DNA of 64,000 bases from Dastarcus helophoroides (lineage: Eukaryota > Arthropoda > Insecta > Coleoptera > Bothrideridae), in assembly GCA_028583605.1 (NCBI GenBank), contig CM053331.1:9656857-9720856 (forward strand), in the 5' to 3' direction. Positions 1 through 9,497 of the stretch are shown here, one piece after another. The first letter of the stretch is position 1. The number at the start of each line of letters is the position of its first letter. The notes beneath the pieces were generated by a model. The model was not told where the DNA came from, did not search any database, and was given only the letters and a program-made list of their open reading frames with translations. The position numbers were made by a program, and so were the translations under genes.

Positions 1-350
1 TTTAAAAGATCCAAGCCGAAATCATAAAAAAAGTAGAAATTAAAAATGTCAAATTCCTCAAGAAAAGCTAGAGATTTTGAAAAAATAGTTGAAAATATGT
101 ACCAAAAAATAGAAATTCTCAAGAAAAGTCGAAATATTTAGCGAGTGGTCGACATTTTCAAAACTAAATAAAGAAGTCGAAATTATCATAAAAATCATAT
201 TCCCCAAAAAAATTCATAATTTTCAAAACAGTCCAAAGTTTCAAGATGTCGAAATTGTGAAAATAGTTGATGCTTTCAAAATAAGTAGATTTTCAAAAAA
301 ACTATTGAAATTTTGAAAAAAGTCAAAAGTCAAAGAGCTGAAATTTTTAT
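1..350 (-). repeat. AT-rich degenerate tract (TTTCGACTTTTT type)
   Basis: A-rich on the plus strand, built from loose repeats of words such as AAGTCGAAATTTT and AAAATTTTGAAAAA about every 15-25 bases. Read on the minus strand it is the same T-rich tract type found at 11.3, 43.8 and 60.5 kb. It runs off the left edge of the window. No coding signal is visible. Confidence 0.6.
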
Positions 351-2737
351 TTTCCCACGCATTTTCTCCTAAGGTAAGATCTAAATATCTGCATATAAAT
401 AAATACCTATTAATTAATTATGTGAAAAATAATGTCTTGGTGGTTTTCGACTACAAGTGATGCTAGTAGAATATAACGTTTCCAATTGAAATGATATAAA
501 ATCAATTTTTCTGTTTTTTTTGTCATAGCATTTATTTACCTAAACAATTTATATTTTTCCAAAGACATATAAAAACGTTAATTAGGAGAGAAAAAAATTC
601 TTCTAAACATATCAAAACAAAAACCACTAAATATTCAGTAAATGATTATAAGCTACAAATACTAATCAATTCATTTTACTCTCAAACTCTGGTAGAACAA
701 ATGTTTTAATATTGTTTATTATTATTATGATATATCTGCCGTGCTTAGATAAAAAAAATATGAGCTTGAAAGCCGAAGATACTTAGTTCGTATTGGGGAA
801 GGGGCAAAAATTGCTTTGCTCCGCATCACGTTCGTCTCCGTACCCTGCCTGACCAGAGTGAAGGCAACCGAAATCTAAGCGCAATTTTTATGCCAAACAC
901 AGCTCTCCCATTTTACAAATGGTGCCTTAATTTTAAAAGATTTTGTTTTCAAATTTGGAGAACTTATGAAACAAACATGTCGAATTCACGCTTTGGAAGT
1001 ACTTTTTTTTAAATTCCGTTTAGTTTCCGAGATATTCGCTTCTGAAAACAGGCAAAAAAGAAACAAATTGTACGCTCATTTGTGGGATGCTAAGACCAGA
1101 ATTAAAAATCTGCTTCCAAAGCCCAAATTCCCCAACATTTCTAAACATTATTACCAAACTTTATTAAATTCTAAGCTATAGTATTGAAGTAGTTTGTAAA
1201 ATGGCAAGCGAAGAATTTCGACGTTTTAAGAGTACCAGATCGACGCCTTAAAGTAATTCGTTGCTCAGATATAGCCGGCGTCCTTTCTTAGTTGGCCACC
1301 CAGTATACTTAAAATAAAATAACTGTTACATCCACCTGCTTGGTGGATCTACACATGACTACAATTTAGGTATTTTCTGCAGCTTAAATAATATTATACA
1401 CAAAAAAACTAGTCCATTTTTTATTCTACTTTGTGCATGTAAGACATGAATGCCAATATCATTTACGGAAATCACGAAAAATTGTAAATGTTTAAAGGTG
1501 CGTCTTTAGATAAAAAAATGAAACAAAGAGAATTATTTCCACATCAAAGAAATACTACATTTTATTGATAAAATTCGTCTATTAATAATAAAATGAACTT
1601 GTCAAACTTCCATCTCTCCCGCTTTAGTTGAGTCTAAATTTAGTGAATGATTACCATCAGTTAAGCTCATTATGTATGCGTGATTTTCCGTTTGTAGTAA
1701 ATTCTCGTCTGACAGCTGATGATAGAAGAAATGATCTGAATGCTTAATTATGTATACATTTTTTATAATTTAGGGAGAACTTGCATGTCAACAGTAGCTT
1801 TTATAACAATATTTCTTTCTTGCACTGCCGAGTTTGCCTTCAATAATTTATATTATTTAGGAGTTTCGTGTGGATAAAATAAGTCATATATTTGCGTTAA
1901 TGGTAAATAAATTTAAATTGCCTCCACTAAAAATTTCAAATTACTATATTTAAAGGTTCATTTGAAAGCCTAAAAATTTAAGAACATTATAATCATGCTG
2001 GAAGATAAGTTAAACACGATTTATGAGTTTGCAATTTTGACCAGAATTTTAATTATTGACATTGCGGATCGGTATACTGCACTACATTTATTGGTCTTTC
2101 TATAGTTTCCAAGCAAGTCTTAATCGGAAAATATTTTAATTTTACATAATAAATAAATATTAATAAGTCTCAACACAAAATAAGAATCTCGAAACCCCTA
2201 AACTGAAGGTTTAGCTCAACATCGATTAGTGAAAATCTAATTAACCTTTTAGATTGCGACAAAGTTTATCGAGTAACACAATTTTGAAGTCATCCACTTT
2301 ACTAAGTTTCTCTAAAAATAAATAACAAAATCCGCTCTACAATAATTACTTTCTAGTGTAGTCTCATCAGAAAGTTTTCCGTTTTGTTCAAATATTAACT
2401 GCATCCAACTGTATTTCAAGCTCATGCGACCAGTTTAACTTTATATCCCTCCGAGAACAATGCTCTCGTATGAAGTTTTTATAAAAAGGAATGCAAAACG
2501 GATACTAATTACCCCAAAAAACGCCCTGGAAACATACCTTCACAAAATGCGACGTGCTAATTAGTAATGTTTACGGTTTTAGCAACTTTCGTCTTATTTG
2601 GGTCAAATCCTTAATGGAATTTTTGCAGCTTACAACTCTAATGTCAAAAATAACCAAACAGACATTTAATTTAATACCTCATGACAGGTAATACAATTAT
2701 TTACGTATTCTCTCTCTTTAAGGACATTTTATTGTAA
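351..2737. other. Intergenic DNA with no recognisable gene
   Basis: AT-rich DNA without a convincing frame. The only frame of note (966-1181, 71 codons) has no recognisable motif and ordinary AT-rich composition, so I do not call it a gene. Two patches differ: 775-890 is richer in GC (origin unknown), and 1283-1302 reads, on the minus strand, TATACTGGGTGGCCA, which resembles the ends of the TA-flanked long-TIR elements elsewhere in the window and may be a stranded element end. Confidence 0.4.
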
Positions 2738-2739
2738 TA

Positions 2740-3939
2740 TACAGGTGTCCCCGTTCTAAGTGCCTTAAATGAAACATGTAAACAAAGTAATTTTAAGGAA
2801 AAAGTTTTCTATGAACATGTATTTTTTAATTTCGACTTTAGAAACAAAATGTTGAGACTAAAATCGAAATTCCAAGAAACAAGTTCAAAATGTTGAGATT
2901 ATAAAGTCGAGAGTTTGAGAAAAATTGAAATACAAAAATTGTCCCCTGAAACCAAGAAAGTTTAAAAAACACAACAAAGTAATTTTAAGGAAAAAGTTTT
3001 CTATGAACATGTATCCCGAAACTTTTAATAAAAAAGATACAAGGTGTTAAAATTTGAGTTAAAAAAAAAGTTTTTATTGTTTCAAATTCAAGTTTTCAGA
3101 ATTATTTAAACTAAATTTTTCACACATGGTGTGAAGATAAAGGATCATAAAATAAGAGAAAATTAAGTTTGTATCTCAACCGGTGGCGGAGTTGCGGGTA
3201 ACCTGTTATACTGTTTTGAAAAAAAGTAGAACGCCACTAAACAAAATGAAATAAAATAAAATTTTTAGATAAAGCGTTTAATTCGGCAGAAGTTTTTTCT
3301 TGACATTTTTTTTGGCATTTACTACCTTATGTTTTACGTAGGAACTGTTCGAATACAATGAATATATGCTGGTCTTTAAATAATTAGCGACTAACACAAA
3401 GAGGGCTAAGTTTAAGATGCTGCGACACTGGATAAAATGAAATGAATTAACTGTTTTGGATAAAGTTGTGACAGAATTTAAATTTTGGGGACTTTCCCTA
3501 GAGAAAGTACGAGTGAGTGTGATGTTTTTTCCAAAACGAACGACGTGAGGCAACCAGTGGCAAATACGCAAAAATGTCAAGAAATAACTGTTATCCAAAA
3601 TTAAATACTTTACCCAAAACAGGTATTTTATTTCATTTCTCCAGTGGTGTATTTCCTACAATAATATCACAGATTACTCCACCACTGGTTGAGATAGAAA
3701 CTTAGTTTTATTTTATTTTGTGATCCTTTATTCATACACAATGTGACAAAAATTTGGTTTAAATATCTTAGAAAACTTGAAAGTAAAAAAGTAAAAACTT
3801 TTTTTTAACTGAAATTTTAACACCTGGTGCCTTTATTATTAGGAGTTTGCGGATACATGCTCATAGAAAACTGTTTGCTTAAAATTGTTTTTTCTATCAC
3901 CTGTTTCATTTAATGCACTTAAAACGGGGACACTCTGTA
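2740..3939. mobile_element. Long-TIR non-autonomous DNA element, TA target site
   Basis: The two ends are inverted copies: the left end begins TATACAGGTGTCCCCGTT and the right end, on the minus strand, reads TATACAGAGTGTCCCCGTT. Both are flanked by TA (2738-2739 and 3940-3941). The arms match with some divergence over several hundred bases, 2740-3240 against about 3605-3939, once the insertion in the left arm is removed. The middle, around 3278-3598, has no recognisable protein. The TA target and ACAGGGTG-like ends fit a Tc1/mariner-type element that lost its transposase, or a foldback element. The elements at 34.4 and 41.7 kb have similar extreme ends but different interiors. Confidence 0.8.
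2823..2972 (-). mobile_element. Retroelement-like 3' fragment inserted with a 42-bp target duplication
   Basis: A 150-bp insertion in the left arm of the long-TIR element. It is bounded by two identical 42-bp copies of host sequence (2781-2822 and 2973-3014). On the minus strand it starts with the GTTGTGTTTTTTAAAC stretch and the CTTGGTTTCAGGGGACAA stretch, then becomes TTTCGACTTT-type AT sequence. The same order occurs downstream of the hammerhead-like motifs at 23.74 and 61.54 kb. This copy starts just past where the ribozyme-like motif would end, so it is 5'-truncated. Long, variable target duplications fit target-primed insertion by a retroelement, and a Penelope-like element is my best guess. 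Confidence 0.7.
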
Positions 3940-3941
3940 TA

Positions 3942-4468
3942 ACTTCTTCGTATCATTGAAAATTATGTGTCCTTTAAGTTAAATCTTTATTAATAATTAT
4001 TAATCACATAATATTAAAGCAGCTTTATAATAAATTAGTAGCACATAATAGAATTATAATATGTTAGTTACCTATTGTAATACCCTTCACTGTTTAGTTT
4101 GTTGATTTTTTTATGTCATCTTTGTCAATGATACGATAAAGCTTTGAATGCAACTTGATTATTAGCGATTTAAACAATCTCGAATATGGCCAGACGACTC
4201 GGCTAACTTCTTGTCGCCTGGCAACGTCCTCGATTATTATAAATCACACAATCATCTCGTAACGTCAATAGCTATAATTTAATTTTATATGATATAACCA
4301 TAATTAAAAGATTAGTAGCTAACAAATATATTAACTTAAACTAAATATTGAGGTCTATGCTATTCAACGAGGCACAATTTTCAGCTAATACTAACAGCCA
4401 GGATTTAAACATCAACTTAACATACTTTTCTGCAAATTATACGCATTAATTGTGTTGTTTTCTATTTG
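3942..4468. other. Intergenic DNA, nothing recognised
   Basis: AT-rich sequence with many short stops in all frames. A slightly GC-richer patch lies at about 4185-4260. I see no gene, RNA or repeat structure. Confidence 0.4.
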
Positions 4469-4696
4469 TCACCCGACATCATACACTTTGCCAGATAAAA
4501 GTGCCCAAAAATCTATAATTGGGCGAACTTGAGCTAAATTAGAAGGATTGTCGTTTCGAGAATCAAACGCATCAAACAATATTTTGTGTTGACCAACCAA
4601 ACTAATTTTGGAAGAACGACAGGATGTCAAGGAGCCCAAAACATTACATCGCCTCCAAAGTGATGGTCGTGTACAAAACCAAATTTCGTTAGACAT
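4469..4696 (-). pseudogene. Remnant of a Tc1/mariner (IS630-type) DDE transposase C-terminus
   Basis: The minus-strand frame of 75 codons ends in SNLAQVRPIIDFWALLSGKV followed by YDVG and a stop. This resembles the conserved end of IS630/Tc1-mariner transposases, where a PIENFW-like box carries the last catalytic acid and is followed by LK.KVY..GW. The box acid is altered (II-D-FW), and the stop (TGA) falls where a tryptophan is normal. An upstream piece in another frame reads GGDVMFWA, like the MVWG strand of the same fold, so at least one frameshift is likely. It is dead. The match is by pattern only, and the family within the superfamily is not resolved. Confidence 0.45.
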
Positions 4697-4845
4697 TTTT
4701 TAATATGTCCTGGACCGTTTCCCCTGTTTTTAGCCCTTTGCTAACCTTTGTTCTGCAAAACTATAATCCCGCTATTTCCCTCCCTTATTTGCATCCGACA
4801 AATTCAATTGTCATCCTACTAGATAATGGACTGCGTCTGTATCAG

Positions 4846-5130
4846 TTAACTACTATTATTATGAATTAAACTTTTGAAAACTGAACAAAAGGTTTCCCAC
4901 TGCCGAATTTCTTCCGAAAAGCTAGGTAATTCTACCTTGTGAAGTCTAGAAACCGACAAAGAAGCCATTTCTGGTTTTTTCAATTTGTCTGCCGCTGCAT
5001 GTATATAACAATAGAAATCATCACAGGTTCGCATAATAGCAAAATTTGGAGCATAATCTTCGTCCGACTCAAAACTGTATTTTGCAATTTCGTCAATAAC
5101 AAATAATAAATCTTTACGGGTCGTATCTAT
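4846..5130 (-). pseudogene. BEL/Pao LTR-retrotransposon gag fragment
   Basis: The minus-strand reading contains SRLHKVELPSFSEEIRQWET followed by FCSVFKSLIHNNSS and a stop. The pattern K-x-E-L-P-x-F-x(6)-W-x-x-F-x-x-x-F-x-S-L-x-H-x-N is the signature of the BEL/Pao gag region (DUF1759 type). The frame stays open upstream (toward 5130) through an acidic stretch, DEIAKYSFESDEDYAPNF. Only the central gag remains. Protease, reverse transcriptase and LTRs are absent nearby, and the frame stops at 4846. It probably entered as part of a larger element that was later cut down. Confidence 0.6.
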
Positions 5131-6040
5131 AGATCTCTATAAAACTGTAAACTATTTAAAGAACGCTTATCATCTAATTTTTTTTCTTAAATCTAAGAGT
5201 GCTTGTAACATTGAATATATGGATTGTGTTTTAGCTGTCAAAAGATTTCTGTTTTAGTGCGCGGTTTCCGGCATTTTCAGATTAATTCAAAAGTAAACTA
5301 TCACCAAATGAACGTTATTCGATTTTAAAAGAAACTCTACCTTCAGTAGCCGTTATATCTGCTTTAATTCCACAAAATTTAAATCCAATATTATCTCGAA
5401 TATTGAACAAAATTTGTACCTACACCAATAACGTTCCGAATACATCATGTCAGAAAAGGCAGTGATGTTAACTACTAAATTACAAAATTAAATTTGACCG
5501 GTTCATATTTAAACCAAATTAACCGTACTAGATCTCCTAGTAGACTATCCGAAATTGGGTGGTTTTAAATTAAACTGAAATAAAACAAAACCGAATAAAA
5601 GGGAGATATACACGCAACGTTTTATTGGGGCGATAAATCGTACCAATGTATCAGATGGATAAATCGGAGAGAAAAATCTAGCAGTAAAATCGTACTCTAT
5701 CCACTAACGTAAAATTTTATTGGTACGATATTTCTGGACTAACGATAATTTGGTGAGATTTGGTTAATTTATCGCTCATCGTTGATCTTTCGCAGAGTCG
5801 AAAAATATGACCGATGCCTTTTGCGATTTAAGAGATTTCTGATGCAAGTTAGTAGGATGTTGATGGTTACTAAATTGTTGTGTGAAATCAGTGTTGAGAA
5901 AAATAGATAAGTACCAAATTACTGTCGCTGTACTACCCGGGATAATGGTTTAAGTATTAATAAAAAGTAGAAGGAGGTCAAAAACTCGTATAAAATGGAC
6001 AAAAACGTGGTTATTGAACAAAGAGTTGCACCATCTGCCA
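5131..6040. other. No gene seen; probable left flank of the Harbinger element
   Basis: AT-rich DNA with no frame I recognise. The stretch 5610-5800 contains repeated words (TTTTATTGGKRCGAT and relatives) that could belong to the 5' end of the PIF/Harbinger element starting nearby, but I could not match them to an inverted partner beyond 8.8 kb, so the element's true ends are not placed. Confidence 0.3.
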
Positions 6041-6045
6041 CTTAC

Positions 6046-6135
6046 AGTCGACTCCCGCTAAAGTTGCGCCCGTTAAAGTTGTTTGCTCGTTAAAGTTGAC
6101 AAGATACGATCGCTGAAGTTGCGCGGATACTCCCC
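6046..6135. repeat. Possible pogo/Tigger-type element end with short repeats
   Basis: CAGTCGACTCCCGCTAAAGT resembles the CAGTMGACTC ends of pogo/Tigger DNA transposons. It is followed by three or four loose copies of a short unit around GTTAAAGTTG. No inverted partner was found, so it may be a fragment inserted just upstream of the Harbinger exon. Confidence 0.3.
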
Positions 6136-6542
6136 CACTCTAATTTTCGAACAACGAATTAGACTTCCCAGTTAGAGGAACGTCTTATTGCAACACTGAG
6201 ATATTTTGCAAGCGACCGAAATTATAATTGTTTGCGTTTTTCAGTTAGCATACCTGAGCAAACTCTTGGATATATCATTCCCGAAATATGTCGAGTCTTG
6301 TTTGAAGTATTGACAGAAAAATACTTGAAGGTAAGTATGAAATAAAGCAGAAATTGTATTTTATTTCACAAAGTATCTTAACAACACAAAATTAAAGGTT
6401 TGTAAAATGTTCACCAAAATTACTATAATAATTCATTAATGGTGCTTAGACCTGTGCAGTCGATGAAGAGCCCGATGGTGTCAGAGGAGATTGAATAGTA
6501 ATCCAATATTTATCTTCTACAGCCGTAAATCTTGTTAACTCC

Positions 6543-6815
6543 TTAAAATAAGCTTAAGACTTGATTTATAAGATCTTCAGCTAAAATTTTTTTAACATCG
6601 TCTAGTTTTCGCATTTTTGTTGCCCAGTTTATTCCAAGTGCATCGTATTGATCTGCGAATTGTTTCGTAGCAGAAATGCTATTACTTTTACTTTCCATCA
6701 TATTTATTGCTTTTGAACATGTTTCAAGAAACTGCTCTTCTTTTTTTCTGATTATTTTTCTCTTCTGAGCTGCAATATGTATAAATTTAAAGTAATACAT
6801 TTCATAGCCCAACAT
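6543..6815 (-). pseudogene. BESS-like C-terminus of a Harbinger-type accessory (MADF/Myb-like) protein
   Basis: A 90-codon minus-strand frame ending KQFADQYDALGINWATKMRK followed by LDDVKKILAEDLINQVLSLF. The pattern F/Y-D-A-L-G-x-N-x-A-x-K-x-R-x-L then A-E-x-L-I-N-x-V-L matches the C-terminal helices of MADF/Myb-like proteins that accompany Harbinger transposases and help bind DNA. Placement is odd: it lies antisense inside the transposase intron (6331-6836) instead of beside the transposase gene. It lacks the N-terminal DNA-binding domain. It may be part of the same element or a separate insertion. The 5' boundary is unclear. Confidence 0.45.
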
Positions 6816-7306
6816 TAATATTTTTTTAAATTCCAGTGTCCCTCAACTAAAGGTAAATGGCGAGATATTGCAAAACAATTTCAAGACCCCTGGCAATTCC
6901 CAAATTGTGGACCGAAAGCATATTAGAATTATATGCCCATCCCATTCTGGCGATATGTTTTTTAACTACAAAGGGTTTTTTAGTTTTATACTCATGGCTT
7001 TAGTCGGAGCTGAGTATAAATTTATATGGTTGGATGTCGGCAAACAAGGTAGAATTTCAGATGAAAGCATTTTGCAGTGGGCCGATTTTTGGAAAGATTT
7101 GATATCTAATAAATTGAATTTTCCAGCAAAAGCAACTAATGATATGGAATTAAATTTTATACTAATCAACGACAAAAAGTATTTGCCTTACATAAAGCTT
7201 TAATAAAGCCTCTTGCAGGGCAAAACCTGATACATCAAAAACGAATATTTAACAACCGTACAGGATATACTTCTTCCGGGATTGGACCGTGTTAAAGAAC
7301 TACTAA

Positions 7307-7355
7307 AAGTATTCGACGTCTCGCCCACCATTGTAGGGGGCTTCTTCAGGAACAA
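7307..7355 (-). ncRNA. Hammerhead-like motif, PLE family A, core changed
   Basis: On the minus strand: GTTC, then CTGAAGA (7343-7349), a helix II with GCCC/GGGC ends, then GAGA instead of GAAA, then CGTC. The core change and a mismatch in the downstream stem I strand predict loss of cleavage. It is a decayed copy of the motif at 40863. Confidence 0.55.
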
Positions 7356-7616
7356 AGAAAAGAAACAATAAATAAAAAGAGAAATATAAGGAAATATGCA
7401 AAAATGAAAGAATGAAATCGCCAATTTCAAAACATCAGAGCACGGTAACTCAATATGTTCACCATACCAGAGGCGAAACTCTTCTGAATTGAAAATTGGT
7501 ACAAAGGATAAGAAAGTTTAGACAGAAGAGCATGGTAACTCGGTATGTTCACCATACTGAGATGGGTTTAATGTTGTGTTTTCTCAATAATTTTCCGATT
7601 TGATCTGTTACTCCGT

Positions 7617-7995
7617 TTTTTCATCATCCTCAAAAATCCAACAGCTCCCCCCATCTCCCAAAGATAAAATTTCATCCTTTTGTTTTAATGGTGTGTACAA
7701 GGTTCCTTGTTCTTGTAATTCAATGTACATCGGAGAAACGGGGCGATCATTTAAGACGCGAACATCCGAGCACCAAAGATGTCTTAGGTCTGGTTTATTT
7801 TCGCAGCATCAACATGAGACCGGACATAAGATTCTCTTTGGTAATATTTCAATTATATCCAATATTCCCAATTACTATAATAGGAAGATACGTGAGGCCA
7901 TTGAAATCCAAAAATTCCCCAAAAACATCAACAGAGACAACGATTACATGCTTTCCTCCATCTGGAAACCAACCATCGGAACTCTTCGGGAGTGA
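7617..7995 (+). pseudogene. PLE GIY-YIG endonuclease domain fragment
   Basis: The frame around 7600-7995 carries the C-terminal nuclease of a Penelope-like element: NGVYKVPCSCNSMYIGETGR, then SFKTRTSEHQR and HQHETGHKI, then the REAIEIQKFP tail and a stop at the same place as the intact copy at 37.5 kb. Relative to that copy it lacks five residues (about SVIAE) just before HQHETGH. The reverse transcriptase half is absent. The first residues of the open frame come from the inverted junction and are not PLE protein. With no start or reverse transcriptase it cannot act alone. Confidence 0.85.
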
Positions 7996-8251
7996 TCGAG
8001 CAGATGAATGGTATATGAAGTTTCCCTTTCCTTCTTTCCTCTCAGAAAAGTTTCGCCATTGGTATGGTGGACATATTGAAAAATTGTGCTTTTCTGTCTA
8101 AACTTTCTTATCCTTTGTATTAATTTTCAATTCAGAAGAGTTTCGCCTCTGGTATGGTGCTCTGCTGTTGATGTTTTGAAATTGGCCATTTCATTCTTTC
8201 ATTTTTGCATATTCCCTTATATTTCTCCTTTCATGTATTGTGTCTTTTCTT

Positions 8252-8296
8252 TGTTCCTGAAGAAGCCCCCTACGATGGTGGGCCAAACGTCGAACA
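8252..8296 (+). ncRNA. Hammerhead-like motif, PLE family A, core changed
   Basis: TGTTC, CTGAAGA (8257-8263), the GCCC/GGGC helix II, then CAAA in place of GAAA at 8284-8287, then CGTC and GAACA, which pairs with TGTTC. The stems are intact, but the invariant G of GAAA is C here, so cleavage is not expected. Confidence 0.6.
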
Positions 8297-8777
8297 CTTT
8301 TGGTAGTTCTTTGACACGGACCCATCCCGGAAGAAGTATATCCTGTACTGACTCTGGCCGTGGAAGCCTTTGTTATCATTTAACTACAGTCTTTCTCGGG
8401 CAAGAAATGTGGTAGAAAATGCATTAGGGTTGCTTACAAGCAGATTTCGAATTTCTCATACCGCAATATCACTCATGGATGTGGAATCTGTTAACTACAT
8501 TGTAGCGGCTGCTTGTGTATTACATAACTTTCTTCTATCCGTAAGTCCCAACTACTGCATTACATCTAGTTTTGACAGAGTCAATAAAAAAAACTGGGCA
8601 ACTGAAGAAGGCGATTGAAGGAATGAAAATTTTGTTGACCTTACTTCGCTTAAGGCTGAAAACTTTAAAAATTTACCTACAAAAACTAAGTCAGTGAGAA
8701 AAAAATACTGGTACTTCTTCAATGGACCAGAGAAAATTGAAAGGCAAGAAAGTATGGTATCACAGGGCAGAGCTTGA

Positions 8778-9497
8778 AAGAATTTACTATAGATACTTGG
8801 GAAAACATAAACTCATCTAACTTTGTAACAATAAAATAAAGAACTTGGTATTAAATGTGGGTAAACTTACTTGTGCAGATTTCGGTCTGACATCCAACGA
8901 TCCAACGATTTGTATATTCGGAGCTCGTCGTTTTCCACAAACACGGATTGTCTTCATACAATTCAAGCAAGCCTTTGATAAATTCTTTACTTGATATTAC
9001 TAAGATATAGTACACTTAAACTGGTAGGTATCTGTTCAAATTTCTCGATCAACAAGCACTAACACGCGAGAAAACGTTTGCAGATATATCTGACAGATTT
9101 GCCAACAGAGTTAAATCGTTCAAGCGAATTATCGTTCAGTTGGTTGTTTTCCCTTAACTGACAGTTTTATTTGTGCAAATCTACAAATGTGACGACAAAT
9201 TGGTCAAATCTGCCGAATTATCGTTACGTGTTATCCCCCTAAATCCGGCTCGAAGGACCAAAAAATACCGCAAAAAATGATGTTAAAAAAATATAAACAA
9301 CTCACCTAATTGTCCGGTGTTTTCTGGCGTAGGTTTGCAAGGAAAAGGAAAGGAAAAATAGAAAAAACTTCAAAGCAAATACTAATTAAATAACAACCGA
9401 AAAATGATTACTGCCTTCTCTTATGGCCGCGCGATATTTTCCCTCGGCGTTCTTTCGTTATCGCATCAACACCTGCTGGCACCAACCGCCTTTTGAA
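8778..9497. other. Right flank of the Harbinger element, no gene seen
   Basis: An AATAAA-like signal lies at 8831-8840, shortly after the transposase frame ends, and may be its polyadenylation site. The rest has no recognisable frame. A matching Harbinger inverted terminus was not found. Confidence 0.35.

Larger units (their letters stand above)
7257..8377. mobile_element. Head-to-head pair of truncated Penelope-like element fragments
   Basis: The left part (7257-7616) is a PLE 3' end on the minus strand: hammerhead-like motif, two 3'-UTR repeat units, then a 56-bp piece of the frame upstream of the nuclease domain. The right part (7617-8377) is a plus-strand fragment with the GIY-YIG domain, two 3'-UTR units, a hammerhead-like motif and the PLE 3' terminus. 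The block is flanked by ATTTAACAAC (7247-7256) and ATTTAACTAC (8378-8387), a 10-bp target duplication with one mismatch inside the Harbinger frame. Joining the frame across the block restores the Harbinger motif order, so the pair entered as one unit. The minus arm lacks the GIY-YIG section, an internal deletion. Confidence 0.85.
6172..8777 (+). pseudogene. PIF/Harbinger DDE transposase, intron-containing, interrupted by a PLE pair
   Basis: A nuclease-type transposase (DDE_Tnp_4) that cuts and pastes its own element. A first exon (6172-6330) encodes ERLIATLRYFAS through IIPEICRVLFEVLTEKYLK and ends at a GTAAGT donor. The next exon opens after TTCCAG at 6837 in phase, with CPSTKGKWRDI. The catalytic acids are visible: D in VDRKH (about 6910), D in WLDVGKQGRISD (about 7030) and E in RARNVVENALG (about 8410). 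HSGDMFFNYKGFFSFILMAL and VAAACVLHNFL are further family blocks. Damage: frameshifts near 6905 and 7193, a TGA replacing tryptophan at 8616-8618, and a 1,121-bp PLE insertion at 7257-8377. The C-terminal KYWYFFNGPEKIERQESMV stretch ends at 8777. The N-terminal end is missing or degraded upstream of 6172. It is clearly inactive. Confidence 0.85.

Noticed and set aside
966..1181. 71-codon plus-strand open frame
   Set aside because: No motif, AT-driven composition, no neighbouring exons; expected by chance in a window of this size.
1684..1720. CTGATGA at about 1710 as another hammerhead
   Set aside because: No GAAA core or pairing stems follow; the word alone is common.
3278..3598. 106-codon minus-strand frame inside the long-TIR element as a transposase
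   Set aside because: No DDE motif or DNA-binding signature, and it lies in AT-rich non-coding element DNA.
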